Positions 25,812 to 34,760 of a DNA stretch of 38,426 nucleotides are shown in pieces. Within the stretch, counting starts at the first letter, position 1. Each line of letters starts with the position of its first letter. The notes beneath the pieces are model-generated. The model was given only the letters and a program-made list of their open reading frames with translations. It was not told where the DNA came from and ran no database searches. The position numbers were made by a program, and so were the translations under genes. Location of the stretch: NCBI RefSeq assembly GCF_000447755.1, contig NZ_AUNE01000024.1, forward strand, positions 1 to 38,426, given 5' to 3'. This DNA is from Bacteriovorax sp. BSW11_IV (GTDB taxonomy: Bacteria > Bdellovibrionota > Bacteriovoracia > Bacteriovoracales > Bacteriovoracaceae).

Positions 25812-26939
25812 ATGCAAAATTTGAATATTGACGGACTCTACATTCATTTCCCATTTTGTCGCCATCTGTGTAATTACTGCGACTTTTACAAAAAAGTCCC
25901 TACACAAAAAGCAGAAGAAGTGGCCAAATTTGAGAATCTTCTCGAAGAGTCTTTTCACGTTCATAAACAAACTTTAGATCACTACGGATACTCCTTCGCG
26001 CCGTTAAACACTGTCTATTTTGGTGGTGGGACGCCTTCATTGTGGGGTGCTGATGGTGCAAAATTCTTGCAGAACTTTTTCATTCGCCACAATCTTTCAA
26101 TGCGTGAAGATGGAGAATTTACCCTAGAAGTAAATCCTGGATCATGGACCGAGGAAGGCCTTCAGGCATTTAGAGAATTTGGTATTAATCGCTATTCGCT
26201 GGGGATTCAGTCATTGCGTTCAGATTTTATCAAAGTACTTGATCGTGTTCATACACTACAAGATGTCTATGATACTCTCGATTATTTTGGAAAGAATGAT
26301 TTTAACTTCTCTGTGGATTTTATGCTCGGTCTGCCAATGTCAGTTGAGCTTAAAAGAGATGTTCTTTCTGAGCTAGAAGAAATTTTAAAATACAATCCTA
26401 AACACATCAGTCTTTATATTTTAACTGTGAAGGGTGCTTACGTTCATATTGATAAACTTCCTGATGAAGAGTGGATTGAGAAAGAGTATCTTGCTGTTTC
26501 CCAATATTTGAAAGAGCGAGGCTATATCCACTATGAAGTGAGTAACTTTTCAAAACCAGGTTTTGAGTCAAAGCATAATATGGGGTATTGGCAATCCAAA
26601 TCAATTGCGGCCCTAGGTCCATCGGCAACGGGACTTCTAAGTGAAGTCGGTCTTCGCTACAAATGGAAGACAACAGGCCCTTCATTTGTCGAAGAAAAGC
26701 TCTCTGCACAAGAGATTCGTCTTGAAAAAATATATATGGCCCTTAGAACTACTTTGGGACTTTATCCTCATAGAGAGTTTTCTCCTGATATTGCAAAAAA
26801 TGTATTGGAGAAGGCACGTGATTGGCAGGCCAGAGGGCTTGCTCAAATAAATAAGGACCATATCGTTTTAACATCTAAAGGATATTTGTTGCTAGATAGC
26901 CTTATGGATGATCTTTTTATCATTGATAAAACTCTATAA
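25812..26939 (+). CDS. hemW: HemW-like radical SAM heme chaperone
   Basis: The 375-residue product is a radical SAM protein. The cluster motif C16-x3-C20-x2-C23 lies in IHFPFCRHLCNYCDFYK, with Phe two residues after the third Cys as in HemW rather than HemN. GGGTPS and a C-terminal HemN-like domain follow. HemW is a heme chaperone; older annotation calls it coproporphyrinogen III oxidase. No ribosome-binding site is visible before the ATG. The presence of several heme proteins in the window (two c-type cytochromes, catalase-like) is consistent but not informative. Confidence 0.9.
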   Translation: MQNLNIDGLYIHFPFCRHLCNYCDFYKKVPTQKAEEVAKFENLLEESFHVHKQTLDHYGYSFAPLNTVYFGGGTPSLWGADGAKFLQNFFIRHNLSMREDGEFTLEVNPGSWTEEGLQAFREFGINRYSLGIQSLRSDFIKVLDRVHTLQDVYDTLDYFGKNDFNFSVDFMLGLPMSVELKRDVLSELEEILKYNPKHISLYILTVKGAYVHIDKLPDEEWIEKEYLAVSQYLKERGYIHYEVSNFSKPGFESKHNMGYWQSKSIAALGPSATGLLSEVGLRYKWKTTGPSFVEEKLSAQEIRLEKIYMALRTTLGLYPHREFSPDIAKNVLEKARDWQARGLAQINKDHIVLTSKGYLLLDSLMDDLFIIDKTL

Positions 26940-26943
26940 TTAT

Positions 26944-26979
26944 AGATACTTGTATCTCCTGTTTTATTTTTTTTCACCA
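26944..26979 (+). terminator. Possible weak terminator after hemW
   Basis: AGATAC TT GTATCT forms a short hairpin (26944-26957), followed after seven bases by a long T-rich run (about 26962-26974). Stem and loop are small, so this is tentative. Confidence 0.35.
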
Positions 26980-26985
26980 CCACCA

Positions 26986-27013
26986 TTGACACTGGGCCAT
27001 GAGGTCCCATCTT
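26986..27013 (+). promoter_or_regulatory. Sigma32-like heat-shock promoter for grpE-dnaK-dnaJ
   Basis: TTGACA (26986-26991) and CCCATCTT (27006-27013) with a 14-bp spacer resemble the sigma32 consensus CTTGAA and CCCCATnT. The grpE ATG is 42 bp downstream. No CIRCE (HrcA) element was found in this region, so control by a sigma32-like factor is more likely than by HrcA. Confidence 0.5.
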
Positions 27014-27054
27014 GAGTCTGGATACGATATTAATGACGCAATGAGGAAAATGTA

Positions 27055-27636
27055 ATGAGCGATACGCAAAATGAATTTCAAAACGAAGAAGTAAAAACTG
27101 AAGCTAGCGAGGCCATGAAAGAGGCCAAAGAAGCTATGGAAGAGGTGCGTGAAATTCATGAAGAAGTTGAAGAGTTAAAAGAAGAAATTTCAGCAGAGAA
27201 AAAAGAATTAGAAGATTTTAAAAACAAGTTCTACTACCTTGCAGCTGAAATGGAGAATATGAAAAGACGCCATGACAGAGATCTTCAAAACAACGTTAAA
27301 TTCGGTAATGAAAAAATCCTAAAAGGACTTATCGATGTTGTGGATAATTTAGAGAGAACTCTTCAAGCGATCGAAAAAGATGAAGATGATAAAGTAAAAA
27401 ATATTTTTACTGGTATTGATATGGTGAGAAACCAATTTCTTGATGTTCTTAAGTCAAATGGTCTAGAGGTGATTGAAGCAGTTGGAAAAGAATTTGATCC
27501 TAACTTCCACGAGGCCCTAGCTCAACAACCAGCTGAAGGGAAGAAAGACCAAGAAGTTATTCTAGAGTATCAAAGAGGGTATATCTTAAACGGAAGAGTG
27601 CTTCGCGCATCTAAAGTAGTAGTAGCTAAAAATTAA
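27055..27636 (+). CDS. grpE: Nucleotide exchange factor GrpE
   Basis: The 193-residue product has the long N-terminal coiled coil (Glu/Lys/Ala-rich, to about residue 75) and the C-terminal domain with FDPNFHEALAQQPAEGK and GYILNGRVLRASKVVVAK, a typical GrpE ending. It releases ADP from DnaK. GAGGA precedes the ATG. It is first in the operon with dnaK (24 bp gap). Confidence 0.95.
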   Translation: MSDTQNEFQNEEVKTEASEAMKEAKEAMEEVREIHEEVEELKEEISAEKKELEDFKNKFYYLAAEMENMKRRHDRDLQNNVKFGNEKILKGLIDVVDNLERTLQAIEKDEDDKVKNIFTGIDMVRNQFLDVLKSNGLEVIEAVGKEFDPNFHEALAQQPAEGKKDQEVILEYQRGYILNGRVLRASKVVVAKN

Positions 27637-27660
27637 TTTATATATTTAAGGAGACAGAAA

Positions 27661-29577
27661 ATGGGAAAAATTATTGGAATCGACTTAGGAACAACAAATT
27701 CATGTGTAGCCGTTCTTGAAAACGGTAAATATAAAATCGTACCAAATGCTGAAGGACACAATACAACTCCATCAGTAATTGGTTTCGCTAACAATGGTGA
27801 AGTACTTGTAGGTCAAGTTGCAAAAAGACAAGCTGTAACAAACCCTGCAAAAACACTATACGGGATTAAGAGACTAATCGGACGTAAAGCTGATACAGCA
27901 GAAGCTAAGAAATTTGCTTCAGTTGCTCCGTTTGAAATTTTTGCAAACAAAAACGGCGATGCTTGGGTAAAAGTTGATGGAAAAGAAATGTCTCCACAAG
28001 AAATCTCTGCAAAAGTTCTTCAAAAACTGAAGAAAGCTGCTGAAGACTATCTTGGTGAAACAGTTTCTGAAGCTGTAATTACAGTTCCTGCATACTTCAA
28101 CGATGCTCAAAGACAAGCAACGAAAGATGCCGGTAGAATTGCTGGCCTAGAAGTTAAAAGAATTATCAACGAGCCAACTGCTGCTGCTCTAGCTTACGGT
28201 TTAGAGTCAAAGTCAGATAAGAATATTGCAGTATTCGACCTAGGTGGTGGTACGTTCGATATCTCAATCCTTGAAATTACATCTGACGGTGTATTCGAAG
28301 TAAAAGCAACTAACGGGGATACATTCCTTGGTGGGGAAAACTTTGACGAAGAAATTATTAATTTCTTAGCAGAAGAATTCCAAAAGTCAGAAGGTATTGA
28401 TCTAAGAAAAGATCAAATGGCCCTACAAAGACTAAAAGAAGCAGCTGAAAAAGCTAAGCACGAACTTTCAAACGTTCAAAGCACTGATGTAAACCTACCA
28501 TTCATTACTGCTGATGCTTCTGGTCCAAAACACCTTAACCTTCAACTTTCAAGAGCTAAGTTTGAAAGCTTAATCGCTAAAGACATTGAGGCCCTTGCTA
28601 AGCCATGTTTAACTTGTCTAGAAGACTCTGGTCTATCTAAGACTGAAATTGACGAAGTTATTCTAGTTGGTGGTTCAACAAGAATCCCAGCTGTTCAAGC
28701 TAGAGTAAGAGAAATCTTCGGAAAAGAACCTTCAAAAGGTGTTAACCCTGATGAAGTTGTTGCTGCTGGTGCTGCAATCCAAGGTGGTGTACTTGCTGGT
28801 GACGTTAAAGACGTACTACTTCTTGACGTAACTCCACTATCACTTGGTATTGAAACTCTTGGTGGTGTACTAACTAAACTTATTGAGAAAAACACTACGA
28901 TTCCAACTAAGAAATCTCAAGTGTTCTCAACTGCTGTTGATAACCAACCAGCTGTTACAATCCACGTTCTTCAAGGTGAGCGTGAGTTTGCAAAAGATAA
29001 CAAAACTCTAGGACGCTTTGACCTTGCTGGTATTGCTCCAGCTCCAAGAGGTGTTCCACAGATTGAAGTTATCTTTGACATCGATGCCAACGGTATCGTG
29101 CACGTATCAGCTGTTGATAAAGCGACTAACAAATCTCAAGAAATCAGAATCACTGCTGGTTCAGGTCTTTCTGAAGATGAAATCGCTCAAATGGTTAAAG
29201 ATGCAGAACTTCACGCTGCTGAAGATAAGCAAAGAAGAGAAGTTGTTGACGCTAGAAATGGTCTAGACGCTCTTATTCTAAGCGTAGAAAAAATGATTAA
29301 AGAAGGTGGAGATAAGATTGCTGCCAACGATAAAACAGAACTAGAAGCTGCAATCACAGAAGCTAAGGAAAAATTAACTTCTGAAAACCTTGATGAACTA
29401 AAAGCTGCAAATGAGAGACTACAAAATGCTTCTCATAAAGTTGCAACTCAAATGTATCAACAAGGTGGAGCTCCAGGTGCTGAAGCTGCACAAGGTGCAG
29501 GAGCAAACCCAGGAGCTGAAGCTGGTGCCAACAAAAATGACGATGATGTTGTAGACGCTGACTTTAAAGAAATCTAA
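27661..29577 (+). CDS. dnaK: Chaperone DnaK (Hsp70)
   Basis: The 638-residue product has all the DnaK landmarks: [13 protein letters not shown] at the N-terminus, [32 protein letters not shown], and the substrate-binding domain from about 390. The Gly/Ala/Asn-rich tail ends [10 protein letters not shown], close to the conserved EEVD-like bacterial ending. AAGGAGA precedes the ATG. Codon use is biased to GCT/GCA for Ala and it has few GGCC sites (3 in 1.9 kb), as expected for a highly expressed gene. DnaJ follows 68 bp later past a hairpin. Confidence 0.97.
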   Translation: MGKIIGIDLGTTNSCVAVLENGKYKIVPNAEGHNTTPSVIGFANNGEVLVGQVAKRQAVTNPAKTLYGIKRLIGRKADTAEAKKFASVAPFEIFANKNGDAWVKVDGKEMSPQEISAKVLQKLKKAAEDYLGETVSEAVITVPAYFNDAQRQATKDAGRIAGLEVKRIINEPTAAALAYGLESKSDKNIAVFDLGGGTFDISILEITSDGVFEVKATNGDTFLGGENFDEEIINFLAEEFQKSEGIDLRKDQMALQRLKEAAEKAKHELSNVQSTDVNLPFITADASGPKHLNLQLSRAKFESLIAKDIEALAKPCLTCLEDSGLSKTEIDEVILVGGSTRIPAVQARVREIFGKEPSKGVNPDEVVAAGAAIQGGVLAGDVKDVLLLDVTPLSLGIETLGGVLTKLIEKNTTIPTKKSQVFSTAVDNQPAVTIHVLQGEREFAKDNKTLGRFDLAGIAPAPRGVPQIEVIFDIDANGIVHVSAVDKATNKSQEIRITAGSGLSEDEIAQMVKDAELHAAEDKQRREVVDARNGLDALILSVEKMIKEGGDKIAANDKTELEAAITEAKEKLTSENLDELKAANERLQNASHKVATQMYQQGGAPGAEAAQGAGANPGAEAGANKNDDDVVDADFKEI

Positions 29578-29596
29578 TTTTTAATTATGGAGGATG

Positions 29597-29634
29597 AAGG
29601 TACCAGTGGTTTTGAAAAAAGCTGCTGGTACCTT
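29597..29634 (+). promoter_or_regulatory. Hairpin in the dnaK-dnaJ gap
   Basis: AAGGTACCAG (29597-29606) and CTGGTACCTT (29625-29634) are perfect 10-bp arms around an 18-nt loop; TTTTC follows. It could be a partial terminator that lowers dnaJ output, an mRNA processing or stability site, or a structure that brings the GGAGG at 29589-29593 nearer the dnaJ start. The dnaJ ATG at 29646 has no ribosome-binding site of its own. Confidence 0.6.
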
Positions 29635-29645
29635 TTCTTGTTGAT

Positions 29646-30776
29646 ATGAGCAAAAGAGATTATTACGAAGTCCTTGGCGTTCAAAAGGGCGCTTCAAAGG
29701 ATGACATTAAAAAGGCCTACCGAAAGCTGGCCATGCAGTATCACCCAGATAGAAATCCGGGCGATGATGCTAAAGCAAAATTTCAAGAAGCTTCAGAGGC
29801 TGCTGAAGTTCTCTTAGATGATGGTAAGAGAAAGAGCTATGATCAATTTGGTCATGCTGGAGTTAACGGTCAAGGCGGCTTCGGCGGTTTTGGACAAGGT
29901 GGTTTCAGTGGTGACTTCGGCGATCTTGGTGATATTTTCGGCGACATCTTCGGAGATATTCTTGGAGGTGGCAGAAGACGTGGCGGTTCTCGTCGTTCTG
30001 GAAGACCTGGTAATGATCTACAAATGGTTCTTAATGTTTCTTTCGAAGAAGCGGCCTTTGGTGGTGAGAAAACGATTAGCATTACAAAGCTTGTTCAGTG
30101 TGAAACTTGTCACGGATCGGGTGGAAAAGACGGTGCTAGACCATCTACATGTGACATGTGTCACGGTGCTGGTGAAGTAAGACGTCAACAAGGTTTTTTC
30201 ACTGTTGCTTCTACATGTCCTAAGTGTCACGGCTCTGGTCAAATGATCAGTGACCCATGTGGAACTTGTCATGGTGATGGAAGAAAGAGAAAGAGTGTTG
30301 ATCTTGCTGTTAAAGTTCCAGCAGGAATTGATGATGGTCAAAGATTAAAGTTAAGCGGAGAAGGTGATTCTGGAGCACAAGGTGGACCAGATGGAGATCT
30401 TTACGTTGTTATTCAAATTGATGAGCACCAGATCTTTACAAGACATGGCTTCGATATTCATTGTACAGTACCTATTAGCTTTTCTCAGGCCGCGCTAGGC
30501 GCAGAAATTGAAGTGCCTACACTTGATGGTAAAGTTGCAGTTCAAATTCAATCGGGAACACAATCAGGTAAGAAAATGAGATTGAAAGGAAAGGGAATCA
30601 CTAAACTTGGTGGATATGGCCAGGGTGATTTAATACTTTCAATTCATGTTGAGACACCGACAAAACTATCTGGTGAACAAAAAGAACTTTTCAAAAAGTT
30701 AGCGGAGCTTGATCAGGGATCATCAAATCCAATGAGTCGTGGCTTCTTTGATAAAGTAAAAGAACTTTTTCAATAA
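29646..30776 (+). CDS. dnaJ: Co-chaperone DnaJ (Hsp40)
   Basis: The 376-residue product has the J domain with H33-P-D35, a Gly/Phe-rich linker (about 70-110), and four CxxCxGxG-type zinc motifs ([32 protein letters not shown]). The C-terminal substrate-binding domain is complete. The start is fixed by homology ([12 protein letters not shown]) even though no ribosome-binding site is adjacent. Stimulates DnaK ATPase and presents unfolded substrates. A strong terminator follows the stop. Confidence 0.97.
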   Translation: MSKRDYYEVLGVQKGASKDDIKKAYRKLAMQYHPDRNPGDDAKAKFQEASEAAEVLLDDGKRKSYDQFGHAGVNGQGGFGGFGQGGFSGDFGDLGDIFGDIFGDILGGGRRRGGSRRSGRPGNDLQMVLNVSFEEAAFGGEKTISITKLVQCETCHGSGGKDGARPSTCDMCHGAGEVRRQQGFFTVASTCPKCHGSGQMISDPCGTCHGDGRKRKSVDLAVKVPAGIDDGQRLKLSGEGDSGAQGGPDGDLYVVIQIDEHQIFTRHGFDIHCTVPISFSQAALGAEIEVPTLDGKVAVQIQSGTQSGKKMRLKGKGITKLGGYGQGDLILSIHVETPTKLSGEQKELFKKLAELDQGSSNPMSRGFFDKVKELFQ

Positions 30777-30781
30777 ATAAA

Positions 30782-30814
30782 AAAACCAGCGGTAACTAAA
30801 CCGCTGGTTTTTTT
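30782..30814. terminator. Bidirectional intrinsic terminator after dnaJ
   Basis: AAAACCAGCGGT and ACCGCTGGTTTT form a 12-bp perfect stem with loop AACTAA, with A and T runs on the two sides. It lies between convergent stops at 30776 and 30816 and ends both transcripts. Confidence 0.95.
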
Positions 30815-30815
30815 C

Positions 30816-31799
30816 TTACTTTTTCTTCAATGAAACATAAACCATCGTCTGATTCAAAAGCACATAAGCAATTTCACCAAAAGTCATAGGTCCTTTAATT
30901 TCACCAGTCTTTTTGCCTTCTAATTCTGCATATAAATAGTTCAAGATACAATTACATGAGTAAATGGGCGAAACATTATGCGAATTAACTTCGGCCGTAA
31001 ATTCTTTCTCATAATTTGCAACCTGTGTAGCAAGCTTATACGGTGTGTTTTGAAAAACTGGGGCATAGAGATTTACCTTCTTGGCCTCATGATCTAGCGC
31101 TTGGAAACTTACGTTAATCATCGCACCAGAATAGTCGGCAACAAGGGGTTGTTCGAGGCTGATATTTTTTGATGTGAGGTAATCATAAAAATTTACTGAT
31201 TCACCGTTTACCAGAGCATTATCGATGACAAAACCATCGTTTGGAAATTCGATAGTATCTCCATCTCCTTGTTTGAAGAGATTGATGATTTCGATTTGTG
31301 CCGCGTATGCATCGTCAAGTTCGACATGCATAACAATAGCATCTTCACTTGAAGGCTCTAGTGTAGCCCCATTGAAAATGATTGGTTTTACTGATGCAAG
31401 ATCATCTAAGTGAACACCCGAAATCCAGCCCACAAGAGGAGAGTTAAATAAACTTGGATAAGTCATAATTTCGTTAGCGTATTTGATGTGAGTTTCACTC
31501 GTTGCGGGAATGATAATAAAGGAAACACCATTTTTCGGATAATCATCAGTGATTTTTTCAAGTTCATTACTTTTGTATTGTTTGATTGAAACAGACTTAC
31601 ATTCAGTAGGAAGAACGGTAACAAAGTACTTGTCGCGAATGCAGGCCCCGCCTTCGTCTCCCATAAAGTAAGGAATACTTCCAGCAATCCAATTTCCCTT
31701 TGGTAGACCTTTGAATAAGGCCTCATCTGCAGCAATTAATAAATTCTTGCCAGTATTAATTAGGTCGATGACCTCTTCTTTAGAGTAGAAATTTTTCAT
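30816..31799 (-). CDS. Unknown cytoplasmic protein, weak FIST-like pattern
   Basis: The 327-residue product has no signal peptide. The N-terminal part (about 15-110) and a C-terminal part with YSCNCILNYLYAELEGKKTGEI and GPMTFGEIAYVLLNQT recall the FIST-type sensory proteins, whose C-terminal domain carries a conserved Cys and a GxxTFGEI-like strand; this is a weak impression and not an assignment. It may belong to a separate DUF. AAAGGGG precedes the ATG, and the 72-residue gene upstream on the same strand is 13 bp away, so they form a two-gene operon. Confidence 0.75.
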   Translation of the reverse strand: MKNFYSKEEVIDLINTGKNLLIAADEALFKGLPKGNWIAGSIPYFMGDEGGACIRDKYFVTVLPTECKSVSIKQYKSNELEKITDDYPKNGVSFIIIPATSETHIKYANEIMTYPSLFNSPLVGWISGVHLDDLASVKPIIFNGATLEPSSEDAIVMHVELDDAYAAQIEIINLFKQGDGDTIEFPNDGFVIDNALVNGESVNFYDYLTSKNISLEQPLVADYSGAMINVSFQALDHEAKKVNLYAPVFQNTPYKLATQVANYEKEFTAEVNSHNVSPIYSCNCILNYLYAELEGKKTGEIKGPMTFGEIAYVLLNQTMVYVSLKKK

Positions 31800-31812
31800 A
31801 TATGCCCCTTTG

Positions 31813-32031
31813 TTATTTAATTAGGTTGAGATCGGCCTGAACGATATTGATATTTTTTTCAAAGAAACTGTGAGCAATATCAACGGCCTCTGCTTCAATC
31901 GCGGCATCTTTATTTCGCATCATCTGCTTTATACGTGTGTACATCATTTTTGTCGCAAGACAGGAAAAAGAATACTCCTGTTCTGAATTGACAAATTTTT
32001 TCCAAATTGGATCAGTCTTTGTTGGAACCAT
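31813..32031 (-). CDS. Small helical protein, unknown
   Basis: The 72-residue product is mostly helical, with no signal peptide and one Cys (FSCLATKMM). GAGG lies 5 nt before the ATG. It is the first gene of a two-gene operon with the FIST-like gene. Its function is unknown; the pairing suggests a partner or regulator of the downstream protein. Confidence 0.7.
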   Translation of the reverse strand: MVPTKTDPIWKKFVNSEQEYSFSCLATKMMYTRIKQMMRNKDAAIEAEAVDIAHSFFEKNINIVQADLNLIK

Positions 32032-32386
32032 TTAAACCTCATTTAGGAATTGAATTGATAATTTTTGGTTTGCGACATTTTGTTCGAGGTCGAAAATTTT
32101 TTTTTAAAAAAAAGAGAGAAAATTGAAAAATATAAGGATAATGAACATTTATATTTAGTATCTTTAGATGTATATCTGACTGTAATTATGAAGATTTGCA
32201 GGCATTTTTTTTATTCTGGCAAAAAATAGTGCTGTAGAGTGAAATTTATTTTTAACGAACATTACTCTATCTTTTACCTCGGTTATTCTGGTTAAAGAGT
32301 AAGCAAATTGGTTTCGCTGATATTTGACTGTTAAAAACAGCAGCACTGCCGTAAAATATTTTCAAGAATTTAAGTGGAGATTATTA
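32032..32386. other. 355-bp intergenic region between divergent genes
   Basis: AT-rich, with a long T/A tract near 32094-32115 and an inverted repeat TTACTCT / AGAGTAA around 32263-32303. It must contain promoters for the LpoA-like gene and the reverse operon, but I see no convincing -35/-10 pair. A reverse open frame of 60 codons at 32164-32346 looks spurious. Confidence 0.5.
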
Positions 32387-34435
32387 ATGGGTTTTAACTC
32401 AAAGGTTCTATTTTTATCTATTATCCTTTCAGCTCTTCTTCTTGGATCATGTGGTGGAATATCAATGATCTCTCGTGGTAGCTCGAAAGACTATTATTCG
32501 AAAGATTTTTTGGATCAAGTTTCTCTTATAAAAGAAGATTTCAAATTCGGAAGAACAGATCTGGCCATGTCTAAATTAAAAGGTATGAACGATCAAATGC
32601 TACTTCCTGCTGAAGCGGCCATGAAGCGCAACCTCATGGGTGTTATTCTTTTTGGAAAAGAAGATTTTGAACAGGCCGTTTATAATTTTAATTTGGCCCT
32701 TTCAACTTCTCGTCTCGACCCAGCTCTTAATGCTCAAATCCAATTAAACCTAGCGAGTACATATTATAAGATGGGTCTTTTAGATAAGACAATGTCAGTA
32801 TTACTACTTTGCGACTTTAAACAGCTAAATGATGAAGAAGCGACGAAGTTCCACAAGTTAAAGCATAAGACAGCAAAAGAGATGGGACAAGAAAGAGTCG
32901 CACTTGAGTCACTAGTTTGGCTACTTAAAGGAAAGAGCACTCTAACTGAATTAAAGAGTGAGTCTTATTTTGAATCTCTGCAATCAGAGTTTTACAAATT
33001 GAGTAATAGTGAAAGACTTCGTTTCATAGAAAAATTTGATGGCGATGATATTTTCTTAATTGGATACCTTGCCTATTTAGAGGCAGAGAAACTTTACTAC
33101 CAAGGTGAGAAAAGCAACGCTAAAGACCTGCTTAGCTGGATGAAAGATAAGTTTGAAAAGTATCAAGAGCTTGAAATTCTCGCGAATAATTTTACGGCGA
33201 GAATAGAAAATTTCGCAAAAATGAATCACTACAATATTGGTATTATTCTTCCATTGTCGGGTGAAAAAGCAAATTTTGGTAAAAGAGCAATGCTTGGAAT
33301 CGATAATGCTTTTAGAACATTTTTTAAATCTGTTGGCATGAATAAGCCTTACCAAATCTTTATTGAAGATTCTTCTGGTTCAGCTGCCGTTGGGGCCCAC
33401 AGAGTTAAAGAGTTAGTTGAAAAGCATCACGTTTCAGCAATCATTGGTGGTCTATTCTCAGATGAGGCCCAAAAAGAGTACCTAGAGGCCAGGAAAAATG
33501 GTGTGTTCTTTGTATCTTTGTCACAAATTTTCTTACCAAAAAATAGAAAAGATCATCTTCTAGTAGAGGTTCCTGGTTCAATTGAATCTCTTGTAAGTAA
33601 ATTATTTGATGAAAAAATGTTGAACCACTTCGGAAAAAGAGCGGCCATCATCTACCCACAATCGGAAAGAGGTCAATCTTACGTTGATGAGTTTTGGCGT
33701 TTAGCAAAAGAAAATGGTGTAAGCGTAAATGGGGCCTACTCATTTGATAAAGAGTCGACAGACCATAGAAAGACTGTTCAAAAACTTTTAGGTCTAAAGT
33801 TTAAGCGCGAAAGACAAGAAGAGTTTGATTTATTTAATGAGATCTACTCACTAGAAAAAAGCTCTTCAATCAGACGTATTCAAGTTTTAAAGCCACAAGT
33901 TGATTTTGATTGGGTCTTTATCCCTTCATTTCCACGTGAGGCCCTACAGATTGTTCCATCGTTCTCATACTATGATGCCTTTAATGTTAACGTTATTGGT
34001 GATCCATCATGGAGATCGAAAACATTATCAGAAGAAAGTTATAAGCTAGGACACCTAAGTTTCATTGGTGATGATATTACAACTATCCCAGATGAGTTTA
34101 ACCAAAAGTTCTTTGATCTTTATGGCAAAAGACCACTGTTGGTAGAAATCAGAGCACACGATTCATTGAAGATCATCTACTCTCTATTGAAAGATGGACA
34201 GTATGGATCACGCGATGAACTTGATGTTGTGATTAGAAGTAAAGAAACACTTCAAGGAATTTCGGGAAGTTGGCAGCTTAAAGATGGCGTTTGGATGAAG
34301 AATCTTGTGCCACTGCAGATGCGTCGCGGCAAGGTTGAGCCTTTAGTATTGCAAAACAAGACAATGCTTGAAGATCAAAATCTAGAAGTGAAAAATGAAA
34401 ATGCAGAACAGGAAAATGGAGAAACTAAAAAGTAA
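32387..34435 (+). CDS. LpoA-like penicillin-binding protein activator lipoprotein
   Basis: From the ATG at 32387 (GGAG 8 nt upstream) the 682-residue product has a signal peptide and lipobox (LLLGSC). The N-terminal region (about 30-275) has TPR-like helices, e.g. LNLASTYYKMGLLDKTMSVL. From about 280 (YNIGIILPLSGEKANFG) to about 650 it has a type I periplasmic binding protein (Peripla_BP_6-like) fold. This TPR plus PBP1-fold order is that of LpoA, which activates the peptidoglycan synthase PBP1A from the outer membrane. Orthology in this lineage is not certain. Its last codons and stop lie in a perfect hairpin shared with the convergent small gene. Confidence 0.8.
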   Translation: MGFNSKVLFLSIILSALLLGSCGGISMISRGSSKDYYSKDFLDQVSLIKEDFKFGRTDLAMSKLKGMNDQMLLPAEAAMKRNLMGVILFGKEDFEQAVYNFNLALSTSRLDPALNAQIQLNLASTYYKMGLLDKTMSVLLLCDFKQLNDEEATKFHKLKHKTAKEMGQERVALESLVWLLKGKSTLTELKSESYFESLQSEFYKLSNSERLRFIEKFDGDDIFLIGYLAYLEAEKLYYQGEKSNAKDLLSWMKDKFEKYQELEILANNFTARIENFAKMNHYNIGIILPLSGEKANFGKRAMLGIDNAFRTFFKSVGMNKPYQIFIEDSSGSAAVGAHRVKELVEKHHVSAIIGGLFSDEAQKEYLEARKNGVFFVSLSQIFLPKNRKDHLLVEVPGSIESLVSKLFDEKMLNHFGKRAAIIYPQSERGQSYVDEFWRLAKENGVSVNGAYSFDKESTDHRKTVQKLLGLKFKRERQEEFDLFNEIYSLEKSSSIRRIQVLKPQVDFDWVFIPSFPREALQIVPSFSYYDAFNVNVIGDPSWRSKTLSEESYKLGHLSFIGDDITTIPDEFNQKFFDLYGKRPLLVEIRAHDSLKIIYSLLKDGQYGSRDELDVVIRSKETLQGISGSWQLKDGVWMKNLVPLQMRRGKVEPLVLQNKTMLEDQNLEVKNENAEQENGETKK

Positions 34436-34457
34436 AAGCTAGGCTTTTACTTTTTAG
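34425..34457. terminator. Perfect 15-bp hairpin over two convergent stop codons
   Basis: CTAAAAAGTAAAAGC (34425-34439) and its exact complement (34443-34457) are separated by TAG. The left arm encodes the LpoA-like gene's last residues and stop, the right arm the same for the reverse 34-residue gene, so both proteins end in Lys-Lys. T-rich arms make it a plausible bidirectional terminator, although no separate U tract follows. Confidence 0.75.
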
Positions 34458-34551
34458 CTGCTTGAATTCTTTTTTGGATTCTAGCTTTTTTCTTAGCTTG
34501 AGCTTTCTTTCTGTTCATTTTTAGTTCTGATTTTTTACGACCCATACCCAT
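34447..34551 (-). CDS. 34-residue very basic small protein
   Basis: The ATG at 34549-34551 has AAAAGGA at about 7-8 nt. The product begins MGMGRKKSELKMNRKKAQ and is about half Lys and Arg, with no acidic stretch, no signal and no hydrophobic core. Such peptides resemble small ribosome-associated or nucleic-acid-binding proteins, but I cannot assign it. The good ribosome-binding site and the terminator support a real gene. Confidence 0.7.
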   Translation of the reverse strand: MGMGRKKSELKMNRKKAQAKKKARIQKRIQAAKK

Positions 34552-34616
34552 GACAGTATCCTTTTGCTATGTGTTATAAATGCACTGATTGATAATCCTA
34601 CGCATTCTGTTAAGAT

Positions 34617-34646
34617 TTGACAAGAAAAAAGAGAAGGTCCTGTAAA
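34617..34646 (+). promoter_or_regulatory. Possible sigma70-type promoter for the AMP nucleosidase/mreB operon
   Basis: TTGACA (34617-34622) is a perfect -35; TGTAAA (34641-34646) is a 4/6 match to the -10, with 18 bp between. The leader to the ATG at 34761 would be about 110 nt. Confidence 0.4.
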
Positions 34647-34760
34647 AGGCACATAAACGAAAAAAAGTGTTTTTATTTATCTGTTTATAAGAGTTGTCAA
34701 CAATTACAGGTAAATGGTAAATTTTATAAGAATAACGTAATGGAATACAAAGGTTGGATT

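Noticed and set aside
26940-27054. CIRCE element before grpE
   Set aside because: No TTAGCACTC-N9-GAGTGCTAA-like repeat is seen in the gap.
29594-29644. Leader frame from the ATG at 29594
   Set aside because: GGAGG directly abuts this ATG with no spacer, so initiation there is unlikely, and the frame ends before dnaJ.
32218-32232. Sigma54-like element TGGCAAAAAATAGTGC upstream of the LpoA-like gene
   Set aside because: GG and GC are 13 bases apart, one more than sigma54 promoters allow, and the region is AT-rich enough for chance matches.
32164-32346. Reverse open frame of 60 codons in the 355-bp gap
   Set aside because: No ribosome-binding site, no recognisable domain, and overlap with the promoter region of the LpoA-like gene.
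34617-34760. Longer N-terminus of the AMP nucleosidase
   Set aside because: The upstream start has no ribosome-binding site and includes the putative promoter; the ATG at 34761 has AAAGG at the right distance.
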